Notes: generated from the sequence alone by a model not told the origin. Positions 26,871-35,282 are shown, numbered from the stretch's first letter. The stretch: 36,400 bases of DNA from an uncultured bacterium (GCA_903933735.1 CAIZLB010000019.1:1-36400); one strand, 5' to 3'. A program made the numbers and translations.

Positions 26871-29246
26871 TTAATTATTATATAAACTTAATTGCACATT
26901 TTTAATCATTTCTAAATACTTCTCCCTTCCACCAAAGATATCATTCACGATCTCTATAGGTGTTCCAAAATCAGTAAATGGAGAAACAACTAAATCACCT
27001 ATATCATCAATAGCCGTAATACCACTATCAGCATATTTTTCAAACAATAACTCTATAATTTCTCTTGCTTTTCCTTCATATTTTACAAAATAATCAGTGG
27101 CTTTAGCTTGTTTTATTCTTTCACTTCTTGTCATTGGTTTTTTACCATAAGCTATATGTAAAATAAGATCGAATACATCCATATCTTTTCCGATCTCCTT
27201 TCTCAACTCTTCAAAAGCGACACCTCTGTCAAGTAACTCATTTACTATGATATCTTTTCGATCTGATTCTTTCCATTTTGTCAGAAAATCATCTATAGAA
27301 TCATATTCATTTATAATAGTTTTCTTTGAAAAATCTTTCAATGACTCAGTTATAAGTTTTCCGGTTGATGGATCAATATATTTAACTTCTTGATGTATTG
27401 GATAAAAATCTACCCCATCTTTTATACGAATCCTCTTTGGTTTTTCTTCTGTATCTGTTCCATCTATAATAACATCAGCTTGCGGATTATATTCTTTAAT
27501 CTGTTCTTCAGACATAGTTTCGTTTTCTATTAAATTACCAACATTGAATGACTCATTTCCATCAGCCTCATATGCTTTTATTGGATCACCGTCAAAAGTT
27601 GGATCTGCGAACAATCTTGTTACATTCCTAAAATCCATGATAGTGAAATAATATTTACCGTATTGCTCTTCGACACGAGTTCCTCGACCTATTATTTGTT
27701 TAAATTCAGTCATAGAATTCATAGGCGAATCTAAAACTATCAGTTTAACAGTTTTTGTATCCACACCTGTAGATAAAAGTTTTGATGTTGTTGCAATAAC
27801 GGGATATCTTGATTCTGGATTTGTAAAATTTTCTATTTCCATTTTTCCGTATTCATCATCACCTGTTATCTTAACTACAAATCTACTATTTTCTTTTACC
27901 TGTTCAGATAATTCATTTACAAAACATTGTCTCATACGTTCTGCGTGATCTATGGTTGTACAAAATACAATAGCCTTTTGATATATATCAGTCTGTCTCA
28001 TAAAATCCGCCACACATTTTGCAACAGCGCGGTTGCGAGCATCTATAATAATTCTTCTATCAAACATATTTTCATTATATATTTCATCAGGAACAATATT
28101 TCCATCTACATCAGTAAAGCCCTGAGCAGGTCTCCATTCATCATTATTAAATCTATATCTTATAACTTTATAAGGTGCCAAAAAACCGTCATCTATACCC
28201 TCTTTTAAAGAATATGTATATACAGGATCTCCAAAATAATCACCTGTACTGATATCCACTGTTTCCTTTGGTGTAGCAGTTAAACCTATTTGTGTAGCAC
28301 TACTGTAGTGTTCCAGAATCTCTCTCCAAGCACTATCAGCATTTGAACTTCCTCTATGGCACTCATCGATTATTATAAGGTCAAAAAAGTCAGGAGAAAA
28401 ATCCTGAAAAAGTTTTCTCTTTTCCTCTTCAGCTTCAATGTCATCTTCTTTTCTACTATCTCCTGTTAAACCTTGATACAAGGCGACATAAACCTCATAA
28501 GCTGTATCAACAACACCATTTTTAACCCTAGTCATTGAACTTCCAAAATGTTTAAAATCACCTTGCATAGTTTGTTGAGCCAATGCAGTTCTATCTACCA
28601 AAAATAATATTCTTTTCTTTTTTCTTGATTTCCATAAACGATAAATAATCTGAAAGGCTGTATATGTTTTACCTGTACCTGTAGCCATCACAAGTAAGAT
28701 TCGATCTTTACCTTTTGCAACTGCCTCAACAACTTTATTAATAGCGTTCTCTTGATAATATCTAGGACCTTTACCTGATGGATCTATAAAATAATCTTGA
28801 AGTAAAATATCTTTTTGCTCTTGGTTACAATCTTTTGCCTCTATGTATCTCCTTAACAATTCTTCAGGATTAGGAAACTCATCCATAGTTAAAGTTATTT
28901 CAGTCCCTCTCAAAAAATCAAATTCAACATATTCCAACCCATTAGTACTGTATGCAAACGGTATATTTAAAATCTGAGCATATTGTTTAGCTTGTTCAAG
29001 ACCCGCACCAGCAGAATGTCTAGCGTCCTTAGCTTCAACTATAGCTATGGGTAAATTATTTTTATAATACAAAATAAAATCAGCCCGTTTTTTTTCACCA
29101 CGAGAGATTGTTTTTCCATCGACTTTAATACGTCCTGCTGTAAAAGTTTTCTGTTCCCGTATCTGTAAAAATTGATCCCATCCTGATTTTAATATAGATG
29201 GTAATACATATTTTGAACAGATATCTTGTTCTGATAAATCTTGCAT
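26871..29246 (-). CDS. hsdR: Type I restriction endonuclease subunit (EcoEI-type)
   Basis: The motor and nuclease subunit, 791 residues and first in the operon. The N-terminal PD-(D/E)xK nuclease has D56 in ADFILYY and E71-A-K73 in IVEAKD. The SF2 translocase follows with Walker A ATGTGKT (188-194) and DECH box (294-297), GLTATP, and the second RecA-like lobe with TSKLLSTGVDTK and QIIGRGTR. The C-terminal part matches the EcoEI R extension. The order hsdR-hsdM-OLD-hsdS is on one strand with minimal spacing. The start ATG lies nine bases after TGG-TAATAT. All catalytic residues appear intact. Confidence 0.96.
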   Translation of the reverse strand: MQDLSEQDICSKYVLPSILKSGWDQFLQIREQKTFTAGRIKVDGKTISRGEKKRADFILYYKNNLPIAIVEAKDARHSAGAGLEQAKQYAQILNIPFAYSTNGLEYVEFDFLRGTEITLTMDEFPNPEELLRRYIEAKDCNQEQKDILLQDYFIDPSGKGPRYYQENAINKVVEAVAKGKDRILLVMATGTGKTYTAFQIIYRLWKSRKKKRILFLVDRTALAQQTMQGDFKHFGSSMTRVKNGVVDTAYEVYVALYQGLTGDSRKEDDIEAEEEKRKLFQDFSPDFFDLIIIDECHRGSSNADSAWREILEHYSSATQIGLTATPKETVDISTGDYFGDPVYTYSLKEGIDDGFLAPYKVIRYRFNNDEWRPAQGFTDVDGNIVPDEIYNENMFDRRIIIDARNRAVAKCVADFMRQTDIYQKAIVFCTTIDHAERMRQCFVNELSEQVKENSRFVVKITGDDEYGKMEIENFTNPESRYPVIATTSKLLSTGVDTKTVKLIVLDSPMNSMTEFKQIIGRGTRVEEQYGKYYFTIMDFRNVTRLFADPTFDGDPIKAYEADGNESFNVGNLIENETMSEEQIKEYNPQADVIIDGTDTEEKPKRIRIKDGVDFYPIHQEVKYIDPSTGKLITESLKDFSKKTIINEYDSIDDFLTKWKESDRKDIIVNELLDRGVAFEELRKEIGKDMDVFDLILHIAYGKKPMTRSERIKQAKATDYFVKYEGKAREIIELLFEKYADSGITAIDDIGDLVVSPFTDFGTPIEIVNDIFGGREKYLEMIKNVQLSLYNN

Positions 29247-29297
29247 AATAAGTTGATATTACCATAAAATATCGCTTATATAAAGAAATTTTAAAGT

Positions 29298-29885
29298 TTA
29301 TTTTCTCCCCGAAAACACCCAAACCACCCCTCCCACAACCGCCCCCATCACATCCATCAACATATCCTTCTGTGCATCCCACACATCACCCTGTGACCCT
29401 AAAAACGCAATCCCTGCACTTCCTCCCTCTTTAACCGCATATATCCACTCTATCCATTCATAACAAACCGCCACAAATGCTATAGCAAAAACCCCATACA
29501 AAAACGTAACGAGTCTACTTTTAATAATCCCCCGACTCCACACATATTCCATTATCGGCAATGCATAAAAACCTACAGTAAAATGTCCTACCCTATCAAA
29601 CATATTTCTCTCAAATCCAAACAAATCACTAAACCATTGAAAAGGAACTCTCTCAAAAGTATAATGTCCACCTATAGTATGTAAAAAAGGTAAAAGGAAT
29701 ATCAAGAAATAAGTTATATTGGAAAAACGAACTTTCTTATAATATAAAAACGTAATCACTGCTACCAATATAAATATCGGGGCATTCTCTGCATACCAAA
29801 CATCTCTTGAATATGGACTTATTCCAAGCCAGATGAATTCGATAATATATATTGCAAGTAATAGATGTGGGAAATATTTTTTCAT
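29298..29885 (-). CDS. YjdF/DUF2238-like integral membrane protein
   Basis: A 195-residue protein with about five or six membrane helices and the conserved stretch LHTIGGHYTFERVPF, then RVGHFTVGFYALPIMEY and AVCYEWIEWIYAV. These His/Glu-containing motifs within helices define the YjdF (DUF2238) family, whose function is unknown. The C-terminus has GSQGDVWDAQKDMLMDVMGAV, also typical. Its promoter is one of the clearest leaderless cases: TGC-TATAAT (29892-29900) exactly six bases before the ATG, back to back with the first small-RNA promoter. Confidence 0.85.
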   Translation of the reverse strand: MKKYFPHLLLAIYIIEFIWLGISPYSRDVWYAENAPIFILVAVITFLYYKKVRFSNITYFLIFLLPFLHTIGGHYTFERVPFQWFSDLFGFERNMFDRVGHFTVGFYALPIMEYVWSRGIIKSRLVTFLYGVFAIAFVAVCYEWIEWIYAVKEGGSAGIAFLGSQGDVWDAQKDMLMDVMGAVVGGVVWVFSGRK

Positions 29886-29903
29886 GGGTTTATTATAGCA
29901 AAT

Positions 29904-30055
29904 TTGACTATTATTTACCTTTTGCTAAAATACACAATGTAACAAGCTACAACGGGACAGAAGGCCCTTAAGCCTTCTGGATTTAACAAAATCCTAACCG
30001 TAAGCTGGCGTCCTATCGCATGGAATATAGATATCCTTAATTGGATATTTTTATT
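29904..30055 (+). ncRNA. Small RNA unit A with promoter
   Basis: Promoter TTGACT (29904-29909), 16-base spacer, TAAAAT (29926-29931). The transcript should start near 29938. It contains the hairpins AGAAGGC-ccttaa-GCCTTCT and GGATTT-aac-AAAATCC, and a GGGAC/GTCC pair that may close a junction around them. It ends with ATATCC-ttaatt-GGATAT and TTTTATTTT (30031-30057). No conserved small open frame is seen, and no known RNA family is recognised. Confidence 0.6.
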
Positions 30056-30166
30056 TTATGTTTTATCAGAACCTATAGCTACCATATCGAGCATATCCTC
30101 GAAATGGTCTTGATAAAAATGACCAATTAATTCTAAAGAGGTTTTTGCCACTACCGGCAAAAACCA

Positions 30167-30258
30167 TTGACACAAAAAGAATCCCCATGATAAAATCTAC
30201 ATGTAGCAAAGAAAAAGGTCTTTATGAAGTTCTGTCTTCATCGAGGGCTTTTTCATTT
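30167..30258 (+). ncRNA. Small RNA unit B with promoter
   Basis: Promoter TTGACA (30167-30172), 18-base spacer, TGA-TAAAAT (30191-30196), start near 30203. A compact RNA of about 55 bases: outer stem GAAAAAG/CTTTTTC around ATGAAG-ttctgt-CTTCAT, then a T-rich end. Confidence 0.55.
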
Positions 30259-30279
30259 ATAAACTCATAAAATCACAAT

Positions 30280-30425
30280 TTGACAGTAGAATAAGGTTTG
30301 ATAAAATACAATCATTACCTTTGACGCCAGACGCCTTCTCTGGTTGGCCAAAAGCCTAGATTGGTATTATAGGCCTATAGAAGGCCCCCTACTTATAATG
30401 TTTCCTCTACCGAGGAGGCGTTTTA
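30280..30425 (+). ncRNA. Small RNA unit C with promoter
   Basis: Promoter TTGACA (30280-30285), 16-base spacer, TAAAAT (30302-30307), start near 30314. The body is about 110 bases, includes a ten-base palindrome ATAGGCCTAT, and ends with TCCTC-tacc-GAGGA and TTTT (30403-30424). It shares the promoter but not the body with units D and E. Confidence 0.5.
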
Positions 30426-30433
30426 AGTTTATA

Positions 30434-30540
30434 TTGACATAAAAATATCACCCATGATAAAATACACACATAACAAGTTAGACCCCTAAAGGATGGCCGT
30501 CAATTGATGGCCAATTAGCTCCCTAGGGGCTTTGTTTTAC
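30434..30540 (+). ncRNA. Small RNA unit D with promoter
   Basis: Promoter TTGACA (30434-30439), 18-base spacer, TGA-TAAAAT (30458-30463), start near 30470. The RNA begins AACAAGTTAGACCCCT and ends AGGGGCTTTGTTTT, so its ends pair, enclosing a stem TGGCC/GGCCA. The start and end sequences recur in unit E, while the roughly 40-base core does not. Confidence 0.6.
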
Positions 30541-30555
30541 CTGAGTATTCTGAAT

Positions 30556-30658
30556 TTGACAAAGATTTTAGGTTTGATAAAATACACACATAGCAAGTTA
30601 GACCCTCGATGAAGGACTACCCACAGGCGGTCCACACGTTTCTCGGGGGCTTTGTTTT
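30556..30658 (+). ncRNA. Small RNA unit E with promoter, paralogue of D
   Basis: Promoter TTGACA (30556-30561), 16-base spacer, TGA-TAAAAT (30578-30583), start near 30590. It shares ACACACATA, CAAGTTAGACCC and GGGGCTTTGTTTTACC with unit D but has an unrelated core. The T-run overlaps the stop codon of the opposing DUF3800 gene at 30657. Confidence 0.6.
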
Positions 30659-31220
30659 ACCTGAGTATTATCTGATCTTTCAATTTTAAAAAGTAAACAG
30701 AATATCCATACTCTAGATGAGAAAACACTGACCATGAGTAAAAATCGGCTATCTGTAGAGACTTCTCTAAAGCAGGGTCAGAAAATTGTAATTCCATACC
30801 ACTAGAATGGAATAGATTAATTATATTTTTATTATAACTCTTTCTTGTATCCCTCTTTGCTAAAGTGATCTGGGTGACTTTTAAAGTTGAAAAATAAATG
30901 ATTATTTTATTTAACAAATATCGATAAGGATCCTTTACGAAAATTTTATTTTTATCCAAAATAAAAACGATACATTTCAAATCTTTTTCTCGCATCTCTT
31001 TTGCTAACTTATTTTTCACCACATTGTCTTCATTATAAGTATGTAAAATACTTGTTCTTTTTTTACTTAATTTAAATTTATATATATTTTTAACAACACG
31101 CCTCAACACAAAAGGATCCCCAACTACAACAGCTGTAAGTATAAAATACCTGGTTGATTTCTTTGTATATCCAGTGTCGCCACTTTCATCTATGTATATA
31201 TTTTTCTTCTCCATCCCCAT
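30657..31220 (-). CDS. DUF3800 protein, predicted RNase H-fold nuclease-like
   Basis: A protein of up to 187 residues with the DUF3800 marks: YIDESGDTGY at the N-terminus (two acidic residues), VFILDKNKI in the middle, and the C-terminal SLQIADFYSWSVFSHLE with its Asp. The family is often tied to defence or mobile loci, and its fold resembles RNase H. The ATG at 31220 directly follows a TAGAAT -10-like box, so transcription would start near the second ATG (31212-31214). The real N-terminus may be MEKKNIYIDESG, leaving 185 residues. The 3' end overlaps the terminator of small RNA unit E, so the two transcripts are antisense there. Confidence 0.8.
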   Translation of the reverse strand: MGMEKKNIYIDESGDTGYTKKSTRYFILTAVVVGDPFVLRRVVKNIYKFKLSKKRTSILHTYNEDNVVKNKLAKEMREKDLKCIVFILDKNKIFVKDPYRYLLNKIIIYFSTLKVTQITLAKRDTRKSYNKNIINLFHSSGMELQFSDPALEKSLQIADFYSWSVFSHLEYGYSVYFLKLKDQIILR

Positions 31221-31286
31221 ATTCTACAAAAACACACCTAAAGTTCTCATAAAGAAAATATAAATTTTTACCAAAGAAACCCCCAA

Positions 31287-31318
31287 CAAAAAAACCGCCA
31301 CCCCCTCACACTGGGGAT
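31287..31318 (-). terminator. Terminator of the lipoprotein gene
   Basis: On the complement CCCC-agtgtga-GGGG and GTGGCGG lead into TTTTTTTG, about 20 bases after the stop. Confidence 0.75.
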
Positions 31319-31339
31319 GACGATCAGAATCAAACGTGA

Positions 31340-31729
31340 TCACTGGCCATAAGTGGCCTGGCGGCCCTGTTCGAGCGCACTGGCAGCAGGATTATAACGC
31401 CGAGGTTGTTGTCGCATCTCGATAGCTCGAAGCTGGGCTTTTTGGAACTCAACCTCGCGATCATAGATCGCCTTTTGAGTCGGGGTCATATAACCCCCAC
31501 TGTTGCCACCCGATGGCTGGGTGAGACTTTCGATATAGGCCCGGCGATTCAACTCCGCCTGCCTGTTGGCATCCCTGATGGCCATTTGCTGTTGTCTGTC
31601 GGCATCGGCCCTGGCTTTCGGGTCATATTCGGTGCCGACCACTCGGCCGTTTTCATCAGTCACCACAGTGCAGGATGACATCAGGACGGCGATGATGATA
31701 AAAATAATCAAATTCAGAAACGTTTTCAT
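31340..31729 (-). CDS. Small lipoprotein, G+C-rich single-gene unit
   Basis: A 129-residue secreted lipoprotein. A hydrophobic signal ends in the lipobox LMSSC (Cys20), which would be lipidated and held in the membrane. The mature part is polar and rich in Arg, Gln and Ala (DADRQQQMAIRDANRQAEL, RRAYIESL, YDREVEFQKAQLRAIEMR), probably helical. No family is recognised. Base composition is near half G+C, far above its neighbours. The promoter fits TGTAAC-N17-TACACT with a leader of about 29 bases that is A/C-rich (CACCCACCAACAACA before ATG) and lacks a Shine-Dalgarno site. Recent transfer is a reasonable guess. Confidence 0.75.
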   Translation of the reverse strand: MKTFLNLIIFIIIAVLMSSCTVVTDENGRVVGTEYDPKARADADRQQQMAIRDANRQAELNRRAYIESLTQPSGGNSGGYMTPTQKAIYDREVEFQKAQLRAIEMRQQPRRYNPAASALEQGRQATYGQ

Positions 31730-31799
31730 TGTTGTTGGTGGGTGCTTGGAGTTTCAGTGTACCTTCCGGAGTGAAAGGGTTACACTTAAAATATACCAA

Positions 31800-33008
31800 C
31801 TATTTAGCTACCTTGTCAATAGCTCTCACCAACCCTCTCACCTCACCCCAAGTTGTCCATCTACCCAAGCTTATACGCAAACTCGAACCGCCACAATCAC
31901 CTCGCAAAGCATCAACAGACACAGATCTCGATTCCTCTTTTTTATTTTGACAAGTTGTTCCCGTCGAAACTTCGTAACCTAGTTTATCCATTTTAAAAAG
32001 TAAAAACTCAGCATCTTTATTTTTGAAACAGATATTTATATTATTTACAATTCTTTTTTCTTTTTCTACGGAACCATTTATGGAAACATTTTTAATCTTT
32101 TGTATTTTTGAAAATATATATTGTTGCATTTTAAATAATCTCTGGGTCTCTTTTTCTTTCTCTGTACTGACAATCTGCAAAGCTTTTTCAAGACCCACTA
32201 TAGCAGATAAATTCTCTGTTCCAGGTCTCATACCGTATTCTTGATCACCACCAAAATACACAGGATTTATAGGGGTTTTTCTCTTTATATAAAGAATACC
32301 ACTACTTCTTGGTCCATATATCTTTCCCCCATCAAGTGAAAGTAGATCAACACCCATCTTGTCAAACTGTATGTCAAGATAATTCATAGCTTGGCAAGCA
32401 TCAGTATGTAGCAATGGATAAATATTATTTTCTCTTATTTTTCTGATTACAGAAGCTATCTCTTTTATTGGTTGTATGCTGCCAATCTCATTGTTGACCA
32501 ACATCACAGAAACCAAGATAGTATTTTTATTTTCAGACAATATTTCTTTTAGATTTTGTATATCAATCACACCATCATTATTTATTTTTATTTTAGAAAA
32601 TGTGATTTTATTCTTCTTCGATAGATTCTCTACAATATTTCTTATAGAAGGATGTTCAATCTCAGATATTATGATATGAGGCTTTTGATCATGATCTTCA
32701 TACCATTTGTCTACAACACCTTGTATGGCAATGTTGTTTGATTCAGTACCACCTGAAGTGAATATCACCTCATCTGCATGCACAGTGTTCGTATTTTTAC
32801 CTGATAAAATCTTAGCGATATTAACCCTCGCGGACGAGATCATTTTCTCGACTTTTACTCCAGATGCATACAAAGAACCGGGATTGTGAAATAGACTCGA
32901 AGTCAGCTTATTCATCACAACTAAAACACGACTATCCACAGGCGTGATAGAGGCATAATCTAGGTATTTTTTTTCTTTTTTTATAAATTTTGTAAATCTT
33001 GAAAACAT
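31800..33008 (-). CDS. Cysteine desulfurase (NifS/IscS-like)
   Basis: PLP enzyme taking sulfur from cysteine, 402 residues. YLDYASITPV and SGGTESNN bind substrate and cofactor, HTDACQ (201-206) contacts the PLP ring, and K229 in LSLDGGKIYGP is the Schiff-base lysine. The usual His before this lysine is Gly here. The catalytic cysteine is C353 in STGTTCQN. RPGTEN and SLRISLGRWTT are also standard. No iscU or other Fe-S assembly gene is nearby, so tRNA thiolation may be its main job (inference). It is transcribed divergently from infB. TACAAT lies nine bases before the ATG. Confidence 0.9.
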   Translation of the reverse strand: MFSRFTKFIKKEKKYLDYASITPVDSRVLVVMNKLTSSLFHNPGSLYASGVKVEKMISSARVNIAKILSGKNTNTVHADEVIFTSGGTESNNIAIQGVVDKWYEDHDQKPHIIISEIEHPSIRNIVENLSKKNKITFSKIKINNDGVIDIQNLKEILSENKNTILVSVMLVNNEIGSIQPIKEIASVIRKIRENNIYPLLHTDACQAMNYLDIQFDKMGVDLLSLDGGKIYGPRSSGILYIKRKTPINPVYFGGDQEYGMRPGTENLSAIVGLEKALQIVSTEKEKETQRLFKMQQYIFSKIQKIKNVSINGSVEKEKRIVNNINICFKNKDAEFLLFKMDKLGYEVSTGTTCQNKKEESRSVSVDALRGDCGGSSLRISLGRWTTWGEVRGLVRAIDKVAK

Positions 33009-33055
33009 ATTGAAAATATTGTATTTTTCTTAAAAAAGTGTATATTTAATATACT
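33009..33055. promoter_or_regulatory. Divergent promoters of the desulfurase gene and infB
   Basis: Within 47 bases: TACAAT on the minus strand (33018-33023), nine bases from the desulfurase ATG, and TTGTAT-N16-TATATT on the plus strand (33019-33046), nine bases from the infB ATG. The boxes overlap, so the promoters may compete. Confidence 0.6.
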
Positions 33056-35257
33056 ATGATAAGTGATAAAAATAAAGACGATGAAGGTGTATTTGGAAGC
33101 GTGTTTGGTAACGCCTTCGGCAGTGTTTTCTCTGATGATACTACAGATACTAAAAAAGAGGAAGAAAAACCCATAAAAGCTAAAGGTAGAACTAAAAAAG
33201 TTGAGCCTATAATCAAAGTAAATAGAACAAATTCTAGAACCTTTGCTGTAAGCAAAGAAATAGAGGAGGAAAAAAAACAAGAAGTTGTAGAAAATGAAAA
33301 CAATTGGTTTGAAAATGCATCAAAGTTTTATGAAAATAAACACAAACAAGAAGAAGTTGTAGCTCCAACAAAAGAAGTTGAAAAAGAAATAAAAGTAGAA
33401 GCAAAACCTGAAGTCAAATATTCTCCTATCATATTCAAATCTAAAATAATTACAAAAGAAGATAAAGCCGAGTTACAAAAAAAAGAATTAGATAAAAAGA
33501 AGATAGAAGAAAGAGGTATTGCCTTCGCTAAAACTTTTGCAAAACATAAAGACACTCCAGAAGTAAAGAAAGTAAATACTCCACCTAGAAATGTTAAACC
33601 GAAAACAGAATATGTTCCCTATTATAAAAGACCCAGACAGCCAAAGATCAAAAGAGCAGCCACACTTAAAACTCGTATCAGTGGTAAATCAAATAATCTC
33701 GTAAAGAAGATACAGATCATTGACGGATTAGATATTAGACCTAAAAATCCAGTTGTTATAATCATGGGTCATGTTGATCATGGTAAATCCACACTACTCG
33801 ATCATATCAGAAAATCAAATACAGCAGATCGCGAGATCGGTGGTATCACCCAAAAAATGTCCGCTTATGAAATACGTCATAATGATAGTAAGATAACTTT
33901 CTTAGATACACCAGGACATGAATCATTTACATGTATGCGTGATCGCGGAGCTCGAGCTGCCGACATAGCTATACTTATAGTATCAGCCGAAGATGGTGTT
34001 AAACCACAAACATTGGATGCTTTAAAATCAATCAAAGATGCAGATGTACCTTTTTTCATCGGTATGAGTAAGATGGATAAACCTGGTGCTGATATAGAAA
34101 AAACAAAACAATCTTTAGCAGAAAACGGAATCTTTGTTGAGGGTTATGGTGGAGATATATCCTTTGTACCTTTTTCAGGTAAAACAGGTGAAGGTATAGA
34201 TGAACTACTAGATATGATATTACTTATGACTGAGATGGCAGATATACAGGCTGCTTATGATGTACCTGCTGAATGTATCATTATAGAATCTGGTAGAGAT
34301 AAAGTTCGCGGTATCAATGCTACAATGATAGTTAAAAACGGTACTTTAAAAGTTGGATCATTTATAGTTTCAGGTGGTGAAATATCCCCTGTTCGTATAG
34401 TAGAAGATTTTGAAGGTAAACCTCAAAAAAGTTTTGAACCTGGTCAACCTGTAAAACTTATAGGTTGGGTATCAACTCCAAAAGTTGGAGACATCTGTAT
34501 CATGTGTGCCGACAAAGAAACCGCAGAACTCTTAGCTGAAGATCAAAAGAAAATGATAGCCTTAGAAGATGAGATGAACAAAGCCGACAAAAAAGTTATA
34601 ACAAAGATTCCTCAAAATATCAGAGCTTTATACGGTCTTGAAGTTGATAATAATTGGACTTTACCTATAGTCTTAAAAACGGATACTGTTGGAACATTGG
34701 ATGCTGTTAAACAAGAGATTGGTAAAATAAAATTAAACAATATCGAATTGAAAATAATCAGAGCAGAGACTGGTGACATCAATGAGAATGATGTAAAATC
34801 AGCTCAAGGAAGTAATGATTCTGTCATCATAGGATACAACACCAAAGTAGATGCTCAAGCTAAAAACCTAGCAAATCAATTGAAATTGAAAATAGAGACA
34901 TTTGATATAATATACAAACTTTCAGAATGGCTAGAAGCTGAGGCTAAAGCCAAATCACCAAAGATAACAGAAGAAGAAAGTCATGGTACTCTAAAGGTTT
35001 TGAAAATATTTAATGCCAATAAAACAAAACAGGTTCTAGGAGGAAGAGTTGAATCTGGAAGAATTAATCTTGGAGATAAGATAAAAATATTTAGACGTGA
35101 AAATGAAATCGGTCGTGGTGAAATAGTTGAACTACAGCATGCTCGTTCACAAGTTAAAACTGTAGAGATGGATTCTGAATGTGGACTTATGGTTGAGGCA
35201 AAGATAGAGATAGTCACAGGAGATGTTATATCAGCCTTCTCTGTTGTAGAAAAATAA
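33056..35257 (+). CDS. infB: Translation initiation factor IF-2
   Basis: The GTPase that brings initiator tRNA to the small subunit and joins subunits, 733 residues. A charged, Lys/Glu-rich N-terminal region (1-215) is poorly conserved. The G domain has GHVDHGKSTL (about 238-247), GGITQ (switch I), DTPGHE (switch II) and a G4 motif SKMD (338-341), where most bacteria have NKxD. Domains II, III and the C-terminal tRNA-binding region (up to GDVISAFSV) follow. rbfA lies 25 bases downstream, the usual partner. The start has no Shine-Dalgarno site. IF-2 would matter particularly if many messages are leaderless. Confidence 0.97.
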   Translation: MISDKNKDDEGVFGSVFGNAFGSVFSDDTTDTKKEEEKPIKAKGRTKKVEPIIKVNRTNSRTFAVSKEIEEEKKQEVVENENNWFENASKFYENKHKQEEVVAPTKEVEKEIKVEAKPEVKYSPIIFKSKIITKEDKAELQKKELDKKKIEERGIAFAKTFAKHKDTPEVKKVNTPPRNVKPKTEYVPYYKRPRQPKIKRAATLKTRISGKSNNLVKKIQIIDGLDIRPKNPVVIIMGHVDHGKSTLLDHIRKSNTADREIGGITQKMSAYEIRHNDSKITFLDTPGHESFTCMRDRGARAADIAILIVSAEDGVKPQTLDALKSIKDADVPFFIGMSKMDKPGADIEKTKQSLAENGIFVEGYGGDISFVPFSGKTGEGIDELLDMILLMTEMADIQAAYDVPAECIIIESGRDKVRGINATMIVKNGTLKVGSFIVSGGEISPVRIVEDFEGKPQKSFEPGQPVKLIGWVSTPKVGDICIMCADKETAELLAEDQKKMIALEDEMNKADKKVITKIPQNIRALYGLEVDNNWTLPIVLKTDTVGTLDAVKQEIGKIKLNNIELKIIRAETGDINENDVKSAQGSNDSVIIGYNTKVDAQAKNLANQLKLKIETFDIIYKLSEWLEAEAKAKSPKITEEESHGTLKVLKIFNANKTKQVLGGRVESGRINLGDKIKIFRRENEIGRGEIVELQHARSQVKTVEMDSECGLMVEAKIEIVTGDVISAFSVVEK

Positions 35258-35282
35258 TTTTAAAAAATAAATAATATCAAAT

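Larger units (their letters stand above)
29898..30660 (+). other. Array of about five small-RNA transcription units
   Basis: A stretch of roughly 750 bases without a credible protein gene. At least five sigma70-type promoters all point rightward, each with TTGACA or TTGACT, a 16 or 18 base spacer and TAAAAT. Each is followed within 60-125 bases by a structured segment and a terminator-like hairpin. The units are described separately. Between units A and B, 30060-30117 contains nested inverted repeats (TTTTATCA...TGATAAAA enclosing ACCA-TCGAG...CTCGA-TGGT), and 30140-30165 is a perfect ten-pair hairpin. Confidence 0.7.

Noticed and set aside
29125-29382. Gly/Cys-rich 85-codon frame on the minus strand
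   Set aside because: It overlaps hsdR and the YjdF-like gene in another frame, and its composition is an artefact of those codons.
29898-30660. CRISPR array or integron cassette array
   Set aside because: The units have individual promoters and terminators, variable length and no constant direct repeat or integrase. Separate small RNAs fit better.
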